Below, piece by piece: positions 25,948-37,562 of a stretch of 64,000 nucleotides of DNA. The stretch is taken from the NCBI GenBank assembly GCA_014706295.1, contig JACSVZ010000002.1, positions 128,783,431-128,847,430 on the forward strand, written 5' to 3'. The position numbers were made by a program, and so were the translations under genes. Origin of the DNA: Lycocorax pyrrhopterus obiensis (lineage: Eukaryota; Chordata; Aves; Passeriformes; Paradisaeidae). How positions within the stretch are numbered: position 1 is the stretch's first letter; each line of letters opens with the position of its first letter. The notes beneath the pieces are model-generated. The model was not told where the DNA came from, did not search any database, and saw only the letters and a list, made by a program, of their open reading frames with translations.

Positions 25948-26238
25948 CTTTATAGCTTTAAACAGAAGACATGGATGATTGCAAAGTTTTTTCAAAGCTC
26001 CTATACATATTAGGTGAGGACTATTTTCTAGCCTGCCTTGTAGACAGGATGTAATAACATGAGAACTAAGCAGTTTTCGATACAATTCAAGTTGCAGCAC
26101 TGTTGGTCGGCAGAAGATTATGCTCTCCTTTTTGGGGGGCAGAAATTTGTTTATAACCTCCTGCGTTCTTCTTAGAATAAAGAGTCCAGTGAGGCGTGTG
26201 AGTTCTGCTGCTCTTTTTAGTCCTAATTCCTTTTCCTC
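25948..26238 (-). CDS. RAD54B: RAD54B exon: post-motif III region
   Basis: 291 nt in phase 0 at both ends, acceptor TTCTTTTAG, donor ATAAAG|GTATCT. It encodes residues 409-505: ELGLKRAAELTRLTGLFILR, RTQEVINKFLPPK, the LYRKLL helix, and ENSPHLICIGALKKLCNHPC, the signature 'LRK-x-CNHP' type segment of SNF2 proteins. Confidence 0.98.
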
Positions 26239-26823
26239 CTAAAAGAACAAAGCACAAAATTAATTATAATCTTGCATTTCATCAGAACAATGTTCTGTAT
26301 GATTTTAATTAGGTATTTAAATAACATTTTAAAAGTATGATACCACTTTTTGACATGGGACTGTAACGACCAATTCTTCTTCAATCAGTATCACTGCATT
26401 ACCTTAGTTCTATGTCTGGTTTCTAAAGCCTTAAACAAAGGAAAATAATGTCCCAGATGACATTCAAGGCTTGAATGATATTCTAGAATTTCTCGAGATG
26501 CAGTGAACACATGCAGACCTCGCAGTACTGCAGAGAAACTAAGAATGAATGAAGTATTGTCACATGGCAATGCACATGGCATTTCGGGCAATGCAGGTGC
26601 TGGAAGCACAGTTGTTGCCTGATAATTAATAGGCAGCCGAAATGAGGTGATTTTAACATGTGTGTACTCCTGCTCCCTTTGGAAAACAAGTCACTTTATG
26701 TCAAATAGGAAGGTGAAAAGCTTCAGCTACTATTAGTAGTCTCAAGCATCACTTTACTCTATAGAATGCAAATTTCACTTCACTATGAATTTTCTTCTGT
26801 AACTGAATTTTTTAACCAAATAC
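26239..26823 (-). other. RAD54B: RAD54B intron, 585 bp
   Basis: GT-AG intron; no feature recognised inside. Confidence 0.8.
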
Positions 26824-26963
26824 CTCTGTTGCTGAAGGTTCTCTAGATCTGACAATTGGTTCTTCATATATCTTTCTATATGTGGATAAAGAACCGAGTA
26901 TTCCTGGATTCACAAACTCTATTAATGCATAAAATTCTTGCAAGTCATTTTGGATCGGAGTAC
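26824..26963 (-). CDS. RAD54B: RAD54B exon: motif III continuation
   Basis: 140 nt, acceptor TCTTTCAAG, donor ACAGAG|GTATTT. It encodes residues 362-408. It completes the (G)TPIQNDLQEFYALIEFVNPG motif III region and continues through the LGSLSTYRKIYEEPIV block with the RSREPSATE end, close to human RAD54B. Confidence 0.98.
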
Positions 26964-27497
26964 CTTGAAAGAGAAAAAAAATAATTCTGGAATTGGTAAT
27001 TTTTTCTTTAAACTGATGGAAGTATATTGAATGCAGGGTTTAATGTTGAGAATGCATCTTGAAAACAGATGTTTTGTTGCAACATGAATTACTCAGAGTC
27101 CTGAATTGATCTAAAACTTTACCAGGAACAACAAGATACTGTACTCCTAACTAAACAGACTGCAGATCTAATTGTTCTGACAAAAGAATTTTAAAAGTCA
27201 AGTTCTAAATCAATTTTATTAAATAACTACAAATGAAAACATTGAGTGTATGCAGAGTCCTGATTCCCTCAGAGAAGATCCAAGGCTCCTTGCTTGCCCC
27301 TGAAGACTGACAAATTTTGCTTTTACGTAAAAAAAGATTGGGAATAACCTGTTTTTACAAGACCTGAGATTTCTTCATTTAATACCCATTGCCAAAATTC
27401 CCACTGATCTCCTGCTGTATTTAGAATACCTTTTTCTTTTACCCCAACCTAACAATATCAACATAAAAAAATATTAAAAGTAACTATAGATACTAAC
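26964..27497 (-). other. RAD54B: RAD54B intron, 534 bp
   Basis: GT-AG intron; no feature recognised inside. Confidence 0.8.
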
Positions 27498-27705
27498 CAG
27501 TAAGGATAATTCTCCTCTCACAAGACAGGCTAGTAAGGGCTGTAGTTGTCTTAATAGTGCTATTTTTCAGACGATGTCCTTCGTCACAGATTAGGAGGTT
27601 AAATTCTGCAGCCTGAATTTGATCCAAAGATCGCAACAGCATCTCGTAACTGATTATCATAACTGAATAAAGTGGAGAACCGATGAATTCTTCTACTTTG
27701 TGGTC
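27498..27705 (-). CDS. RAD54B: RAD54B exon with DEGH box
   Basis: 208 nt, acceptor TGCCTGCAG, donor ACTG|GTTAGT. It encodes residues 293-362: DHKVEEF, the SYEMLLRSLDQI helix, the Walker B / DEAH-like motif LLICDEGHRLKNS, and TTTALTSLSCERRIILTG, which leads into motif III in the next exon. Confidence 0.98.
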
Positions 27706-28167
27706 CTGCAGGCATAAAGGAAAATACATCATCCAACTATTTCTTTGGAGATCACATCCTTAAAAATCATCACATTCCCTAAAAATCCAGTAACTACAGA
27801 AATTTCTTCCCGCATGACACAAGGTACTTACTATCTCCTTCATGACTTTGGATTATTGATTCTTTCCTAATTTGCAAAGGAGATCTGATACAGCAATTTA
27901 GAGTTTTACCACCTCATTAAGAGAAAATTTATTATTCTTCTAAGCCTTCAAATCCTCAGAGACACATTACCATGAAGGTGAAAAGCACAGAGTTCCTGTA
28001 ACAGCTTCCCAGGGCCAGCATTTGGGTGAGCTTCAAATGAATAATTAAAGCCAAGATAATGGAGAGACACAGGTAGCTCCTTGTATATTCACTTTGGATC
28101 TCAGCCTGGTAATGTCCAGTAGGAAGTTACCACGTTCTAGCAGAATTCCCTTTGTCGTTTTTAATTG

Positions 28168-28225
28168 AATATCATATTCTTGAATATGATATTATACTGA
28201 TATTATTTAACCTATTGAATAGGTT
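28168..28225. repeat. Two adjacent perfect palindromes
   Basis: 28168-28193 is a perfect inverted repeat with 12-base arms (AATATCATATTC / GAATATGATATT) around a 2-base centre. 28209-28225 is a second with 8-base arms (AACCTATT / AATAGGTT) around one base. Both lie immediately left of the CR1 copy. Confidence 0.9.
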
Positions 28226-28239
28226 CTAGGTATCAGACT

Positions 28240-30239
28240 GTAGAAGAGCAAAGTTCAGGTTGCTCAGAACTCAGCTGGGAAGGATTCTGCAGGAAGCTTT
28301 CGTGGAGGCCAAAGGAACTCACAAGTGCTGGGAGTTTTTCAAGAATGCTCTTCGGGAAGCATGAAAATAGTTCATCCCCTTTAAAGATAAGGGAAACAGG
28401 TGAAGAAAGAGACCCCCTTGGCTTAACTGCTAGCTTCTGAGTCAAAATCAAAAGCAAAGTGTACCAGCGATGGAAATGTGGATAAATACCTCTTGAGACC
28501 TACAAGGGCATTGCCAGGGCCTGCAGAGATGCAGGCAGAAAAGCAAAAGCTCAGCTAGAAATTAGTTTAGCCAGAGCCATCAAAAACTGCAAGAAATAGT
28601 TCTTCAGATATATAAAAACCAAGCAGAAACAGAAGGAAAATATTGGCCCACCAATAAACAGGAGAGGTGAATTAGTCACAGCACCTTCTTCATCTCTGTC
28701 TTCACCAGCAGTGCTGGGTCCCCCACCCAGGGAACAAAATACACACTGATGCAAATACAGACCCACCAGCGTCAGTGAAGGGGGTGAGCTATCACAGGAG
28801 CTTGACCCCTATGGATTAATGGGCCCTGGCATTGCCCAGGGTGTTAAGAGAGCTGGCTGACATCATTGCAAGGCCACTCTGTATAACCTTTGGAGAAGTC
28901 AAAGAAGAGCAGGGCATGTCCCAGAGGACTAGAAGGATAACATCATCCCCATCTACAAGTAGGGCTTAAAGGAGGAACTTAAAGTTATGAAATGAATCTT
29001 TATGGGAGCTCTCACAAGTCAGATGAAGCACGGGATTGGGAAAAGCCAATACGAACTCAGTAAGGACAATTTGAGCTTGACAACCCTGATCACCCTCTGT
29101 GACAAAGTAACCTGCTTGGTTGATGTGCGGTGGGCGGTGGACATTGCCTGCCTGGATTTCTCCAAGGCTTTCAGTACGGTTTCCCACAGCCTCCTCCTGG
29201 AGAAACAGATGGGCTGTGGTGTGGATGAGTGCTCTGGTTAGTGGTGGGAACTGGCTGACAGGCGGCAGCCAGAGAGTGCTGGTCAATGGCTCCTTTTCAG
29301 ATGGTCAGTGTGGCATGAGTGGGGTCCCCCAGGGATCGGTGCTGGGCCCAGTGCTAATATCTTCGTAAGTGATTGGGAAGATGGGAGCAAGTGTACCACA
29401 ATGATGTTTCCCAATGACACCAAACTGAGTGGGAGAGTGGACACTTTGGAAGAGAGAGCTGCACTGCAGGAAGATTTGGATAGGCTGGAGAGTGCCTAAC
29501 AAGACTCTGAGGAAGTCCAGCAAGGGCAAGCATAAGGTCTTGCACCCATAAGGGAAAACATAACCCAGTGTGCAGCACGGGCCGGGATCTACCCAGCTGG
29601 GAGCTTCTCTGTGGAAAGGGATCTGGGGATCCAGGTGGACAATCAGATCAATAGGAACAAACAGTGCTGTGCTGGCACAGAAAGCCAACAGGGATGTTGG
29701 GCTGCATCCACAGGGGCATCACCAGCAGGGATCAAGAAGTCGTTATCCCACTCTGCTCAGTGCTCATCAGGCCACACTGGAATACTGTGTTCAGTTTTGG
29801 TCCCTGCTGTGCAGAGAAGATGTGGACAGGCTGGAGAAGGTCCAGAGAAGAGCCATAGACTCGGAAGTCTGTCCCAGGGGAAAAGGCTGAGAGAACTGGG
29901 TTTGTTCAGCTTTGAGAAAAGAAGGCTTAGGGGAGACCTCATCACCATGTTCCACTATTTAAAGTGAAGATGGAGACTCCCTTTTTACAAGAAGTCACAT
30001 GGAAAAGACAAGGGATAACGGGTACAAGTCACTCCTGAGGAAGTTCCAATCGCACACAAAGAAAATTTTTCACAATGAGAACAATCAGCTGTTGGAATAA
30101 TCTCCCCAGGGGAGTGGTGGAGATTTGGCTGGACAGAATGCTGGGCCATCTTGTCTAGACAGTTTTTTTACCACGAAATGTTGGATCACATGAACCTTGA
30201 GGTCCCTTTCAACAGGGTATTCTATGATTATTCTATAAT
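28240..30239 (+). mobile_element. CR1 LINE copy, ~2 kb, ORF2 decayed
   Basis: The copy is in plus orientation, antisense to RAD54B. Broken frames of CR1 ORF2 can be followed from the pre-reverse-transcriptase region, through a YLDFSKAF-type motif (here CLDFSKAFSTVSHS near 29150), the SGVPQGSVLGP block near 29320, and the EYCVQFWS and [14 protein letters not shown] blocks near 29790-29940. It ends with the CR1 3' tail attctatgattattctat at 30221-30238. Stops and frameshifts are frequent, including TAA/TAG in the RT part, and the FADDTKL box is degraded, so it is inactive. It is truncated at the 5' end and the left border is approximate. Confidence 0.93.
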
Positions 30240-33200
30240 TAACTTTGTAACTAGCCCTTAACATTGATGGGTTGGCCAAGAGGTAAGCTCACCCTGGGAC
30301 TCAGAAAATAAGAGCCCATAAGCAGCCCCAGAAAACATGTCTGTCTACTGGTATATTTCTAATCCTTCTATTACCAGTCAGAATATGACTGCAACCATCT
30401 CCTCTCTTATATACCCCTCAAGCCCTTTTCCTTCAATAGACACCAAGAATTTTCATGTCTACTGAAGGAAATGCACACACTAAATACTGTAATGGGACAG
30501 TGAGCTTCCTCCAAGGTTTCCAGAAATAGCTACATTTCTGTGCAGACTTATAAATGTACTAGGATTGTTTACCTGTCTTGCAATTATGCATAAAAATGGG
30601 AAAACCTACTGTGGGCATGTCCCTTACCTTTTGACTTGGCTCCAGATGCTAATTTCCTGAATGCTTCTTCCTATGTCCTAACAGTGTTCACTAACTAAGC
30701 AGGCTATGGGTGCAGCTGACAAGCTGAAGAACCTCTTTAATTGTGAAAGCAAATCAACCTAGAGCCTTAGAAGGTATTTTTATTTCCAAACAAGATCAGT
30801 TACCAAACACAGACAACTAAGTCTGGAGCCAGATGGTGTAATACATTGTAAAAGCAGCACCACTTAATTATCACAACCTTTAGAGCCTCCTAGCAGGTGA
30901 TTCAGATGAATCTATGGGATGAGTCCAGCACATTAATCTCACAAAGTACCATGTGGGGATCAGTCCCCCACATGCTGCTCACGAAGAGGCCCAGCGCGTC
31001 GGAGGAAGCAAGGATTACTAAGGACAAGGTAACAAGGACATGCACCCATTTTCCCCAGGTGTTTGGGACTAGACTTGAGCTTTCCTGTTGTTTCCAGGAC
31101 TGTAGTTAACTGCCTGTTTTCTTGTTGTATTTTTACTGCCATTTTCGAAACAGGAGCAGAAAATTTCCCAACACAGGAACAGAGACACGGAGGAGCCCTG
31201 TAGGGAAGACCCAATGTTGTCCCAGCCCAGTATACAGGCTCCACATTGCAGCCTTGAAGACAGAGACAATGCCTCTCTGAACTTCTCTTGGGATGGTCAA
31301 GCATCAGGAGATGCCCAGGGTTCAGAAATCATTTTCTTTTCCTACACTTTCAGGCTGTGAGCTGAGACTATAGGGAAAGTGCTGAGGCACTGGGGAACAG
31401 CCTCCAACATCTCTCCCCTGGTAAAACATCAAGTGTTCAGGACAGCTTGAACTCCTTAAAAAAAAAAGCATGAGAGTCCTGACTTACTATAAGCCTCCTG
31501 CAGCCAAATATAATGTATTTCCTACTGCATGTAACAACAGCAGTGGATGATGGATGAAAAATTAAAATAAATTTACAAGCTAATTTCAAGTAATTAATTC
31601 ATACTCTTAACTGGCTGCAAGATATGTCTATATTACAGCATCCATTTTAACAATTACCCAAAGTGACTTGACAGGTTTAAGCGAGTTGCCTGGAGCCATG
31701 TATGGAGCAATTGTCAATCAGTATTAGAAGTCCATAATGTCCCAGACTTACTCTTTGAACAGACCTTTCTTTGCACTAGTTCAAATCCAATGTAGTTGGT
31801 GAAGTGTAAATTCAAAAATGCTGAATCGTAAAGCAATGTAAACCTAGAATTAATTATTTTTCCAGATATTTTGACTTAAAAACTGAATCAAAACAACTCC
31901 ACTAAGAAGTGATACTCTGTAGACAGATAAAGGAGTTATTCTCTCAAACACATCTCAAATGATGATAATATGAATTAACAAGACCTAAAAGCAACCTTTG
32001 TGGGGATGCCTGCACTTTAAAAGCAATGTTCTCTACATGGCATTTGCATTTTAACATAATTAAACTGTAATCACATTTTAAAAGCAGATAATATCCTGGT
32101 GTTTTAAAAAGTCTATTACTGAAGGGTTAGGATCAGTTTGTGGTGTTTCAGCATGAAAGTGAGGAAAACATTTTAAAAAGTCTGCCAGTTCTTTGAATGC
32201 ATTCCTTATAGGCAAGAACAGAAAAAATGTTTGACACAAGCTCTTCCTTTTAAGTTATACTGGAGAAGTAACAGTATGGTAATTGCTGTTTTTCCAGAGA
32301 AGATAGACAGCAAATTATTTTGAAATACCTCATTATACCCCAGGCAAGTCATATTGTGTCTTCCTTTTGCATGACAATGTATTCCGTGGTATTTGGGAAC
32401 ACAATCTTTAAAGCTGCTGAGTGTCCCCAATCAAATAGGTCCAATGAGATGAGTTCTAAGTAAGAGTATTAAAGTTATTTAAATTTAAAGAAAATGAAAG
32501 CTACTATCATTTTGGGGCATAGTAACTGTCATCAAATTCAGGCTTTCTCCTCCCAACATTACTCATAAAAACTGCAAGAAAATGTTCAATTATCTCTAAC
32601 TACACTTTTAGGTTAAAATGTTGCCGTATTACATTTTGCCTTGTATCCGTTTCTTGTAGGAAACTTCACATCTCCCATCCTAACCTATATTATATTACAG
32701 TTTCTGACAAGTCAGTTTGCTTCATTTCCACAACCTGAAACAAGTTACTAAGAAAAGCAAATTAGGCAAAATACACCTATTACACACGCATTGTCTTCAG
32801 TGGAAGATCAGCAGTTTCAAGAGTTTGGCAATAATGAGTCAAATTTAAAGAAATAGTTATTGTTACAAAATTTTGTACAGTCTACCAAGAAGTAAACTTC
32901 CATTGAAAACTTCTGTTTCATCTGAAATATTCATTCTTCCATACAGACAATAAGGATAATGCAAGAAACTAAAGGCAAATCTGGTTGATGTAAGGATTGG
33001 ATAACCTTTAGAATGAAGTACTATTTGTTTCATCAGTCTACCTGTATGGAATTATTAGATTAAAAAATAATTTTGGAATATAAGTATCTTTATCTTTGTT
33101 GCAAGCACCATTGCAGGTACTGTAAGCTCTCCACTTCCTTGGAACTCGTGAATGTTAATAACAGCAGGAACAGCTTCTCTATAGGAGGGGACAGGGATCA

Positions 33201-33724
33201 GCATCATCCTGCTTCTTAATAAGATTTGTACTTGTCTTCATTCTTCTAGAGATGAGAGATAGTCTCATTACCTAACACTGAGACTCTAGGCTTGGTAACT
33301 CATGAGACTTTAAATCATCCCAACAGAGATCTAATTCTTGACAGTGACAGTAATGTGAATAACCTCCTGAAGTACCCCAAAATAGGCAGCCAAAACAAAA
33401 CAGAAGTTTTCAGTACAGAACAAAAGCAATTACCACAGAAACAGAGTACAAGGTAGATGCTTTGGTATGTAAAGCAGGGAAGGTGTGCACTTTGAGAGAC
33501 AACAGAAAACTCCTTAAACTGAAGAGGCACAGGGAGGAGCGTGCCACCTTTTACAACTTCACAGGTGAAACCAGAGGAAAGGTAAGACAGACATATGCTA
33601 CCTGTGAGCTTGAGTTATGACCTGGTGACTGACAGCAAAATACCCATATGGACAATTATGTGAAGAAGAAATAACGTATTACAAATAAACATTAACAGAG
33701 AATTACTAGGCTTGGTCTCTAGTT

Positions 33725-33740
33725 AAAAAAAAAAAAAAAA
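33725..33740 (+). repeat. A16 homopolymer
   Basis: A run of sixteen A on the plus strand inside the large RAD54B intron, near its 5' splice site. Confidence 0.9.
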
Positions 33741-33780
33741 GAGGAAAAAAATCATAATTCCTTTTGGAAATAAATCTTAC

Positions 33781-34006
33781 CTGATCAACTGTAAAGACTT
33801 TGATCCTTTCACTTCCCAACCATTTCTGAAATTCCTTTTTCCAGTTTTTCACCAGACTCCCAGGGGTGACCACCAGTGCTCGCTTTAGTACAGGTTTGCA
33901 TCCATAGGGCCCTTGACGCAGAAGAGTCCAGACAAGCGCAATGCATTGCAGTGTTTTTCCTAAGCCCATCTCATCAGCAAGAATAGCTCCAAATCTGCCA
34001 CTAACT
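33781..34006 (-). CDS. RAD54B: RAD54B exon: Walker A (motif I) and Ia
   Basis: 226 nt, acceptor CCTTGCAG, donor GATCAG|GTAAGA. It encodes residues 217-292: [17 protein letters not shown] with the catalytic Lys of the P-loop, [17 protein letters not shown], then motif Ia region [18 protein letters not shown] and [14 protein letters not shown]. Nearly identical blocks occur in human RAD54B. Confidence 0.98.
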
Positions 34007-34684
34007 CTGCAAGGTGTAATGAGGCAGTGGTAACATTCTAAAAGACATATTTATAAACATTCACAACTGGTTTAGGGATTTGCTTCTGTGCTTGTTTTAT
34101 GAAGTATAAAGAACCTATTTAAACTTATTACGTACTGTAATAAGTATATTGTAAGTTTTCATTCAGTTATATTAGAAGATCTTAGAATGAAAATTCTCAT
34201 TTTCTACAGTAACTCAATAGTCCTCTAAAACTAAAGTTTAAATTTGCTTTTAATTAAGGAATCTATTACTTGTGAAAACACTTTCGAAAACAATGTTGTA
34301 TTTTTTTCAACAGGTTGAAATAACATCCTTTTTATTCTTAATGCCTGAATTATAAATCACGTGAATAATTTTGAATTATATGAAATATAAATCCCAGAAA
34401 GCAGTGTTCTTCAGCATGACTTTGATTATATCTGTATTTACAAAACTTGGTATGTAGAAACGACTGGCCTTTTGGTGCACTAGCTTCTCATGACATCTGG
34501 CAAAATCATGGTAAGTGTGATGGTACATTTAGGTCAGAAAAAACTTGTGCAGCCTCTTTTGGGAGAAAATTACTAATATTAATTAACTGTACAATTGCTC
34601 AAAACTTCCCAAGATGTCACATTTCAAACATGGGCAGGAAAATACTTTAGGTATTAAAAGCCAAAAGGATAATTATTACCTTAC
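34007..34684 (-). other. RAD54B: RAD54B intron, 678 bp
   Basis: GT-AG intron; nothing else recognised inside. Confidence 0.8.
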
Positions 34685-34847
34685 CTCATTCCCATTACAC
34701 ATTCATATAGAAATATAATTCCTTCTTTCTGATGTTGGCGGAGATTATTTGCAATGTAAGGATCTACAACTACATCCACCACAGGTAAACCAGCCTTATT
34801 GAACATCCACTGATGACTTGAATTGGGTCGTGGCATAACTAGAGAAT
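34685..34847 (-). CDS. RAD54B: RAD54B exon: start of SNF2 N-lobe (Q-motif region)
   Basis: 163 nt, donor ATGAG|GTAAGG. The acceptor (GAACTTCAAG) has a weak pyrimidine tract but gives the required phase and an Asn codon. It encodes residues 163-217: SLVMPRPNSSHQWMFNK, VVDVVVDPYIANNLRQHQ, and KEGIIFLYECVMGMR, the helix that leads into motif I. Confidence 0.95.
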
Positions 34848-37274
34848 CTTGAAGTTCAAAGCATAATCAAGTATTACACAAAAGCATTACTTTTAGTCTG
34901 TTAGTAAAATCTGTTAGGGTTAAAGTCAATGATCTAATGACTGTTAAAAATACTGTTTAATATATTAACCATTCTCAGACTGAAAATGCGTTTATAAGTA
35001 CCTAGATTGCCCTCTACATAAAACCATTTTTTTAAAGAGGTTTTCCAAATAGTTTGTATTCTTCTCAAAGGTAAAGGTGATAAACTGAGAAATACGAGGG
35101 GGTTTTTTCTGATGAGGTGAAACCGCCTACCTAATAAAAGTTGCATGATGACTTTGAATTCAGAGTTAAATTAGAAGAAGTTCCAAAATACTCCTGAATT
35201 GAAAGGCTAAGAAAAAAATCATAAACAATGACCTACATAAAATCTAAATACTGCATTTCAAAGGGGATATTCTTGTAGCTGCCCAGAAAGACTTCTCTGC
35301 CCAAGAAACAGAGATAAAAGGCACTGATTTGCTAAAAGAAAATAAGGAAGGATTGAGCATGATCTGACAGACTGCCACAGTGCATGAATAAAAGAAGTTG
35401 ACAGGTTTGAAGACATACAGAGGCAAAGAGAGAATGAAGTATTGAGCAACATCTGAATAACAATTTTGCTTGCCATAATCTGTTTACAAACATCATAATT
35501 TTGCTAGACAATGTCCATACTGGGTTGCTTCTGCTGCTGCTACATACCTTCACTGAAAAACTGTACTGTCAGAGGACAGAATGAGAAAGCAATTTATAGC
35601 TTCTGGTATTTTTATGTCACTAGAGTAGATCTATACTGATAATTTATTCATGGGAATAGTTTGGTTGAAGGCTTGTATCAGTCAGGAAGATTTTGTTTCC
35701 TACTGGCAAAGGGTTGAGTTCTGATGGATTAAATCAAATTGCATGTGTATATATTTAAGAGCCAGTGGTGACAAAAAGATAACTTTTCTGACAAAAATTT
35801 GGATGAAAATGAGGAAGAAACAAGGTTTGGATAAACACTGGACTAAAAGCTTGGAAATTGTATGTAGAAGACATAGCTTTGTATCTTTGTCACTGTGCTC
35901 TTTTCTGCTGACTTTCCATTTTGTAGATGCTGCATTTTAATCAACTATAATCATAGACTTCAACATTAAAACCTCTGACTGTTTCAATATCAAGGTCCTG
36001 GGCTTGTAAAGTATCCCAGTAACTTCTGCAAGAGGTTATGCAATCAGGTATTAAAGAATGTGATTCTCCTCTGTAAGCAAACCTGAAGACTGAGAGAGTC
36101 CAACCTATTGACGTGTTGAGGGCTCCCAAAATCTGATAGGAGGTATTCAAATTCACCAGAAGTCACAGAAGACAACTAGAATAAAATGTAACTTTTTAAC
36201 AAACTAGTGCAGAAACAGAAAAGAAGCTAATTTATGTGCTGAATATATTGGCTTCTTTTGGTAAGAATGTTAATGCAGCATCATCTTGCAACCACAGGAA
36301 GGAACATTCTTAGATAAAATGTAATCAAGTTAAATTAAGACCAGAAGCTGCTGTTAATCAGGATGCCCTACAAAACGGCCAGTGATATCACTAATTACCA
36401 CTTGATTAAGATTTCATTGTTTATTTACATAGCAGCTAGGTAACAGCTTCAAAAAGTCCCATAGTATCAAGATATGAGGTAAGAACTAGGATAGAGATCT
36501 TATAGTAAGAATGTAGAAAAAAAGTGTATTTTTTAAAATAAGAATTGCTCTGCTTAGCAACACTTTTTCCACTCATTATCTTCCATCTGAAAGATAGAGC
36601 CACCAGCAGAATATAGTTCCTAAATGGTTTGTAGACAAAAGAATACTTCTGCTTAGATAATCAACACCACTTCCTGCAGCTATCAAATGTTTATAGGGTC
36701 CCTCTTACACAACTGCCTAACCAGCCTGTTCCTATACAGTATGTGAACTCTCATGGCTCTTCAGCACACCATACTTCTAGCACTATAAAACTAAACATTT
36801 ATTCCAAAACATATCTGGTTGAGTTTGAGTACTGTAGTTACACTCACTGGCTGAGATGGATCAGGAATGTCAGAAGCGATTCTCTGAAAATGGCATAACT
36901 TTTCTATTACTGATCCTCCTCTGCAATTACTGTGCTGCCACGTTATGGCAGTGCTTCACTGACGCCAGTGGGAAGCTGGAACTCATCTAGAACTTCTAGC
37001 ATGTGTCAGATTGTTTCTCCAATCAATAAACTCATTTTCCTTGGCAAAACTCTCAGAAACTACTCTTGTGTTTCTACAGCCATCTGTGACAACTATGAAA
37101 AACTTTATGTAGTGCAGAGTATTTTACTTGTTAGAAACACACGTGACAAAATCCTAACATGGTTAAACACTAGTACTACATGTCAGAAATACTTCAGTAA
37201 TACATTGAATTACACATTCAATATTTTTTGAGAGTCAGAGGATGTTTAAAGAAACTTAAAAATTTCAATCTTAC
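34848..37274 (-). other. RAD54B: RAD54B intron, 2.4 kb
   Basis: GT-AG intron, AT-rich; nothing else recognised inside. Confidence 0.8.
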
Positions 37275-37562
37275 TTGAAGCATTTGGATCATGGCGAGGT
37301 TTGCAGCTTTGAGAATCTTTGCGCATATTCTCTTTAGTACTGGGTTGACAGACATTTTTGAATGGTTTACAGAATGGTTTTGTATTAGTTTGAGATAATG
37401 CAGTTGGGACTGTGTCATGAGTCCCTATTCCAGCCTGAAAACACCTGCCACTGCTGAAATCATCTGCTGAAATTACACCCATCACTTCAATTTCTTTTCC
37501 GCCAACCATCAATGTTTGACCTTCATCGAGACTTTCTAACTCTTTAGCTTTATATCCAGCAC
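37275..37562 (-). CDS. RAD54B: RAD54B exon: N-terminal RAD54B-specific region
   Basis: 288 nt, acceptor TTCTTTTAG, donor TTCAA|GTAAGA. It encodes residues 67-163: GYKAKELESLDEGQTLMVGG, KEIEVMGVISADDFSSGRCF, a variable Ser/Thr/Lys stretch, FCKPFKNVCQPS and SCKPRHDPNA. The KEIEVMGVIS and KPRHDP blocks are RAD54B hallmarks. Confidence 0.97.

Larger units (their letters stand above)
27706..33780 (-). other. RAD54B: RAD54B intron, 6.1 kb, enlarged by a CR1 insertion
   Basis: This is the largest recognised intron. About 2 kb of it is a CR1 copy (28240-30239) antisense to the gene, bordered on the left by two perfect palindromes. The remaining 30240-33724 shows no recognised repeat or exon. A 16-base A-run (33725-33740 on the plus strand, so a T-run in the transcript) lies about 40 nt inside the donor. 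Confidence 0.8.
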
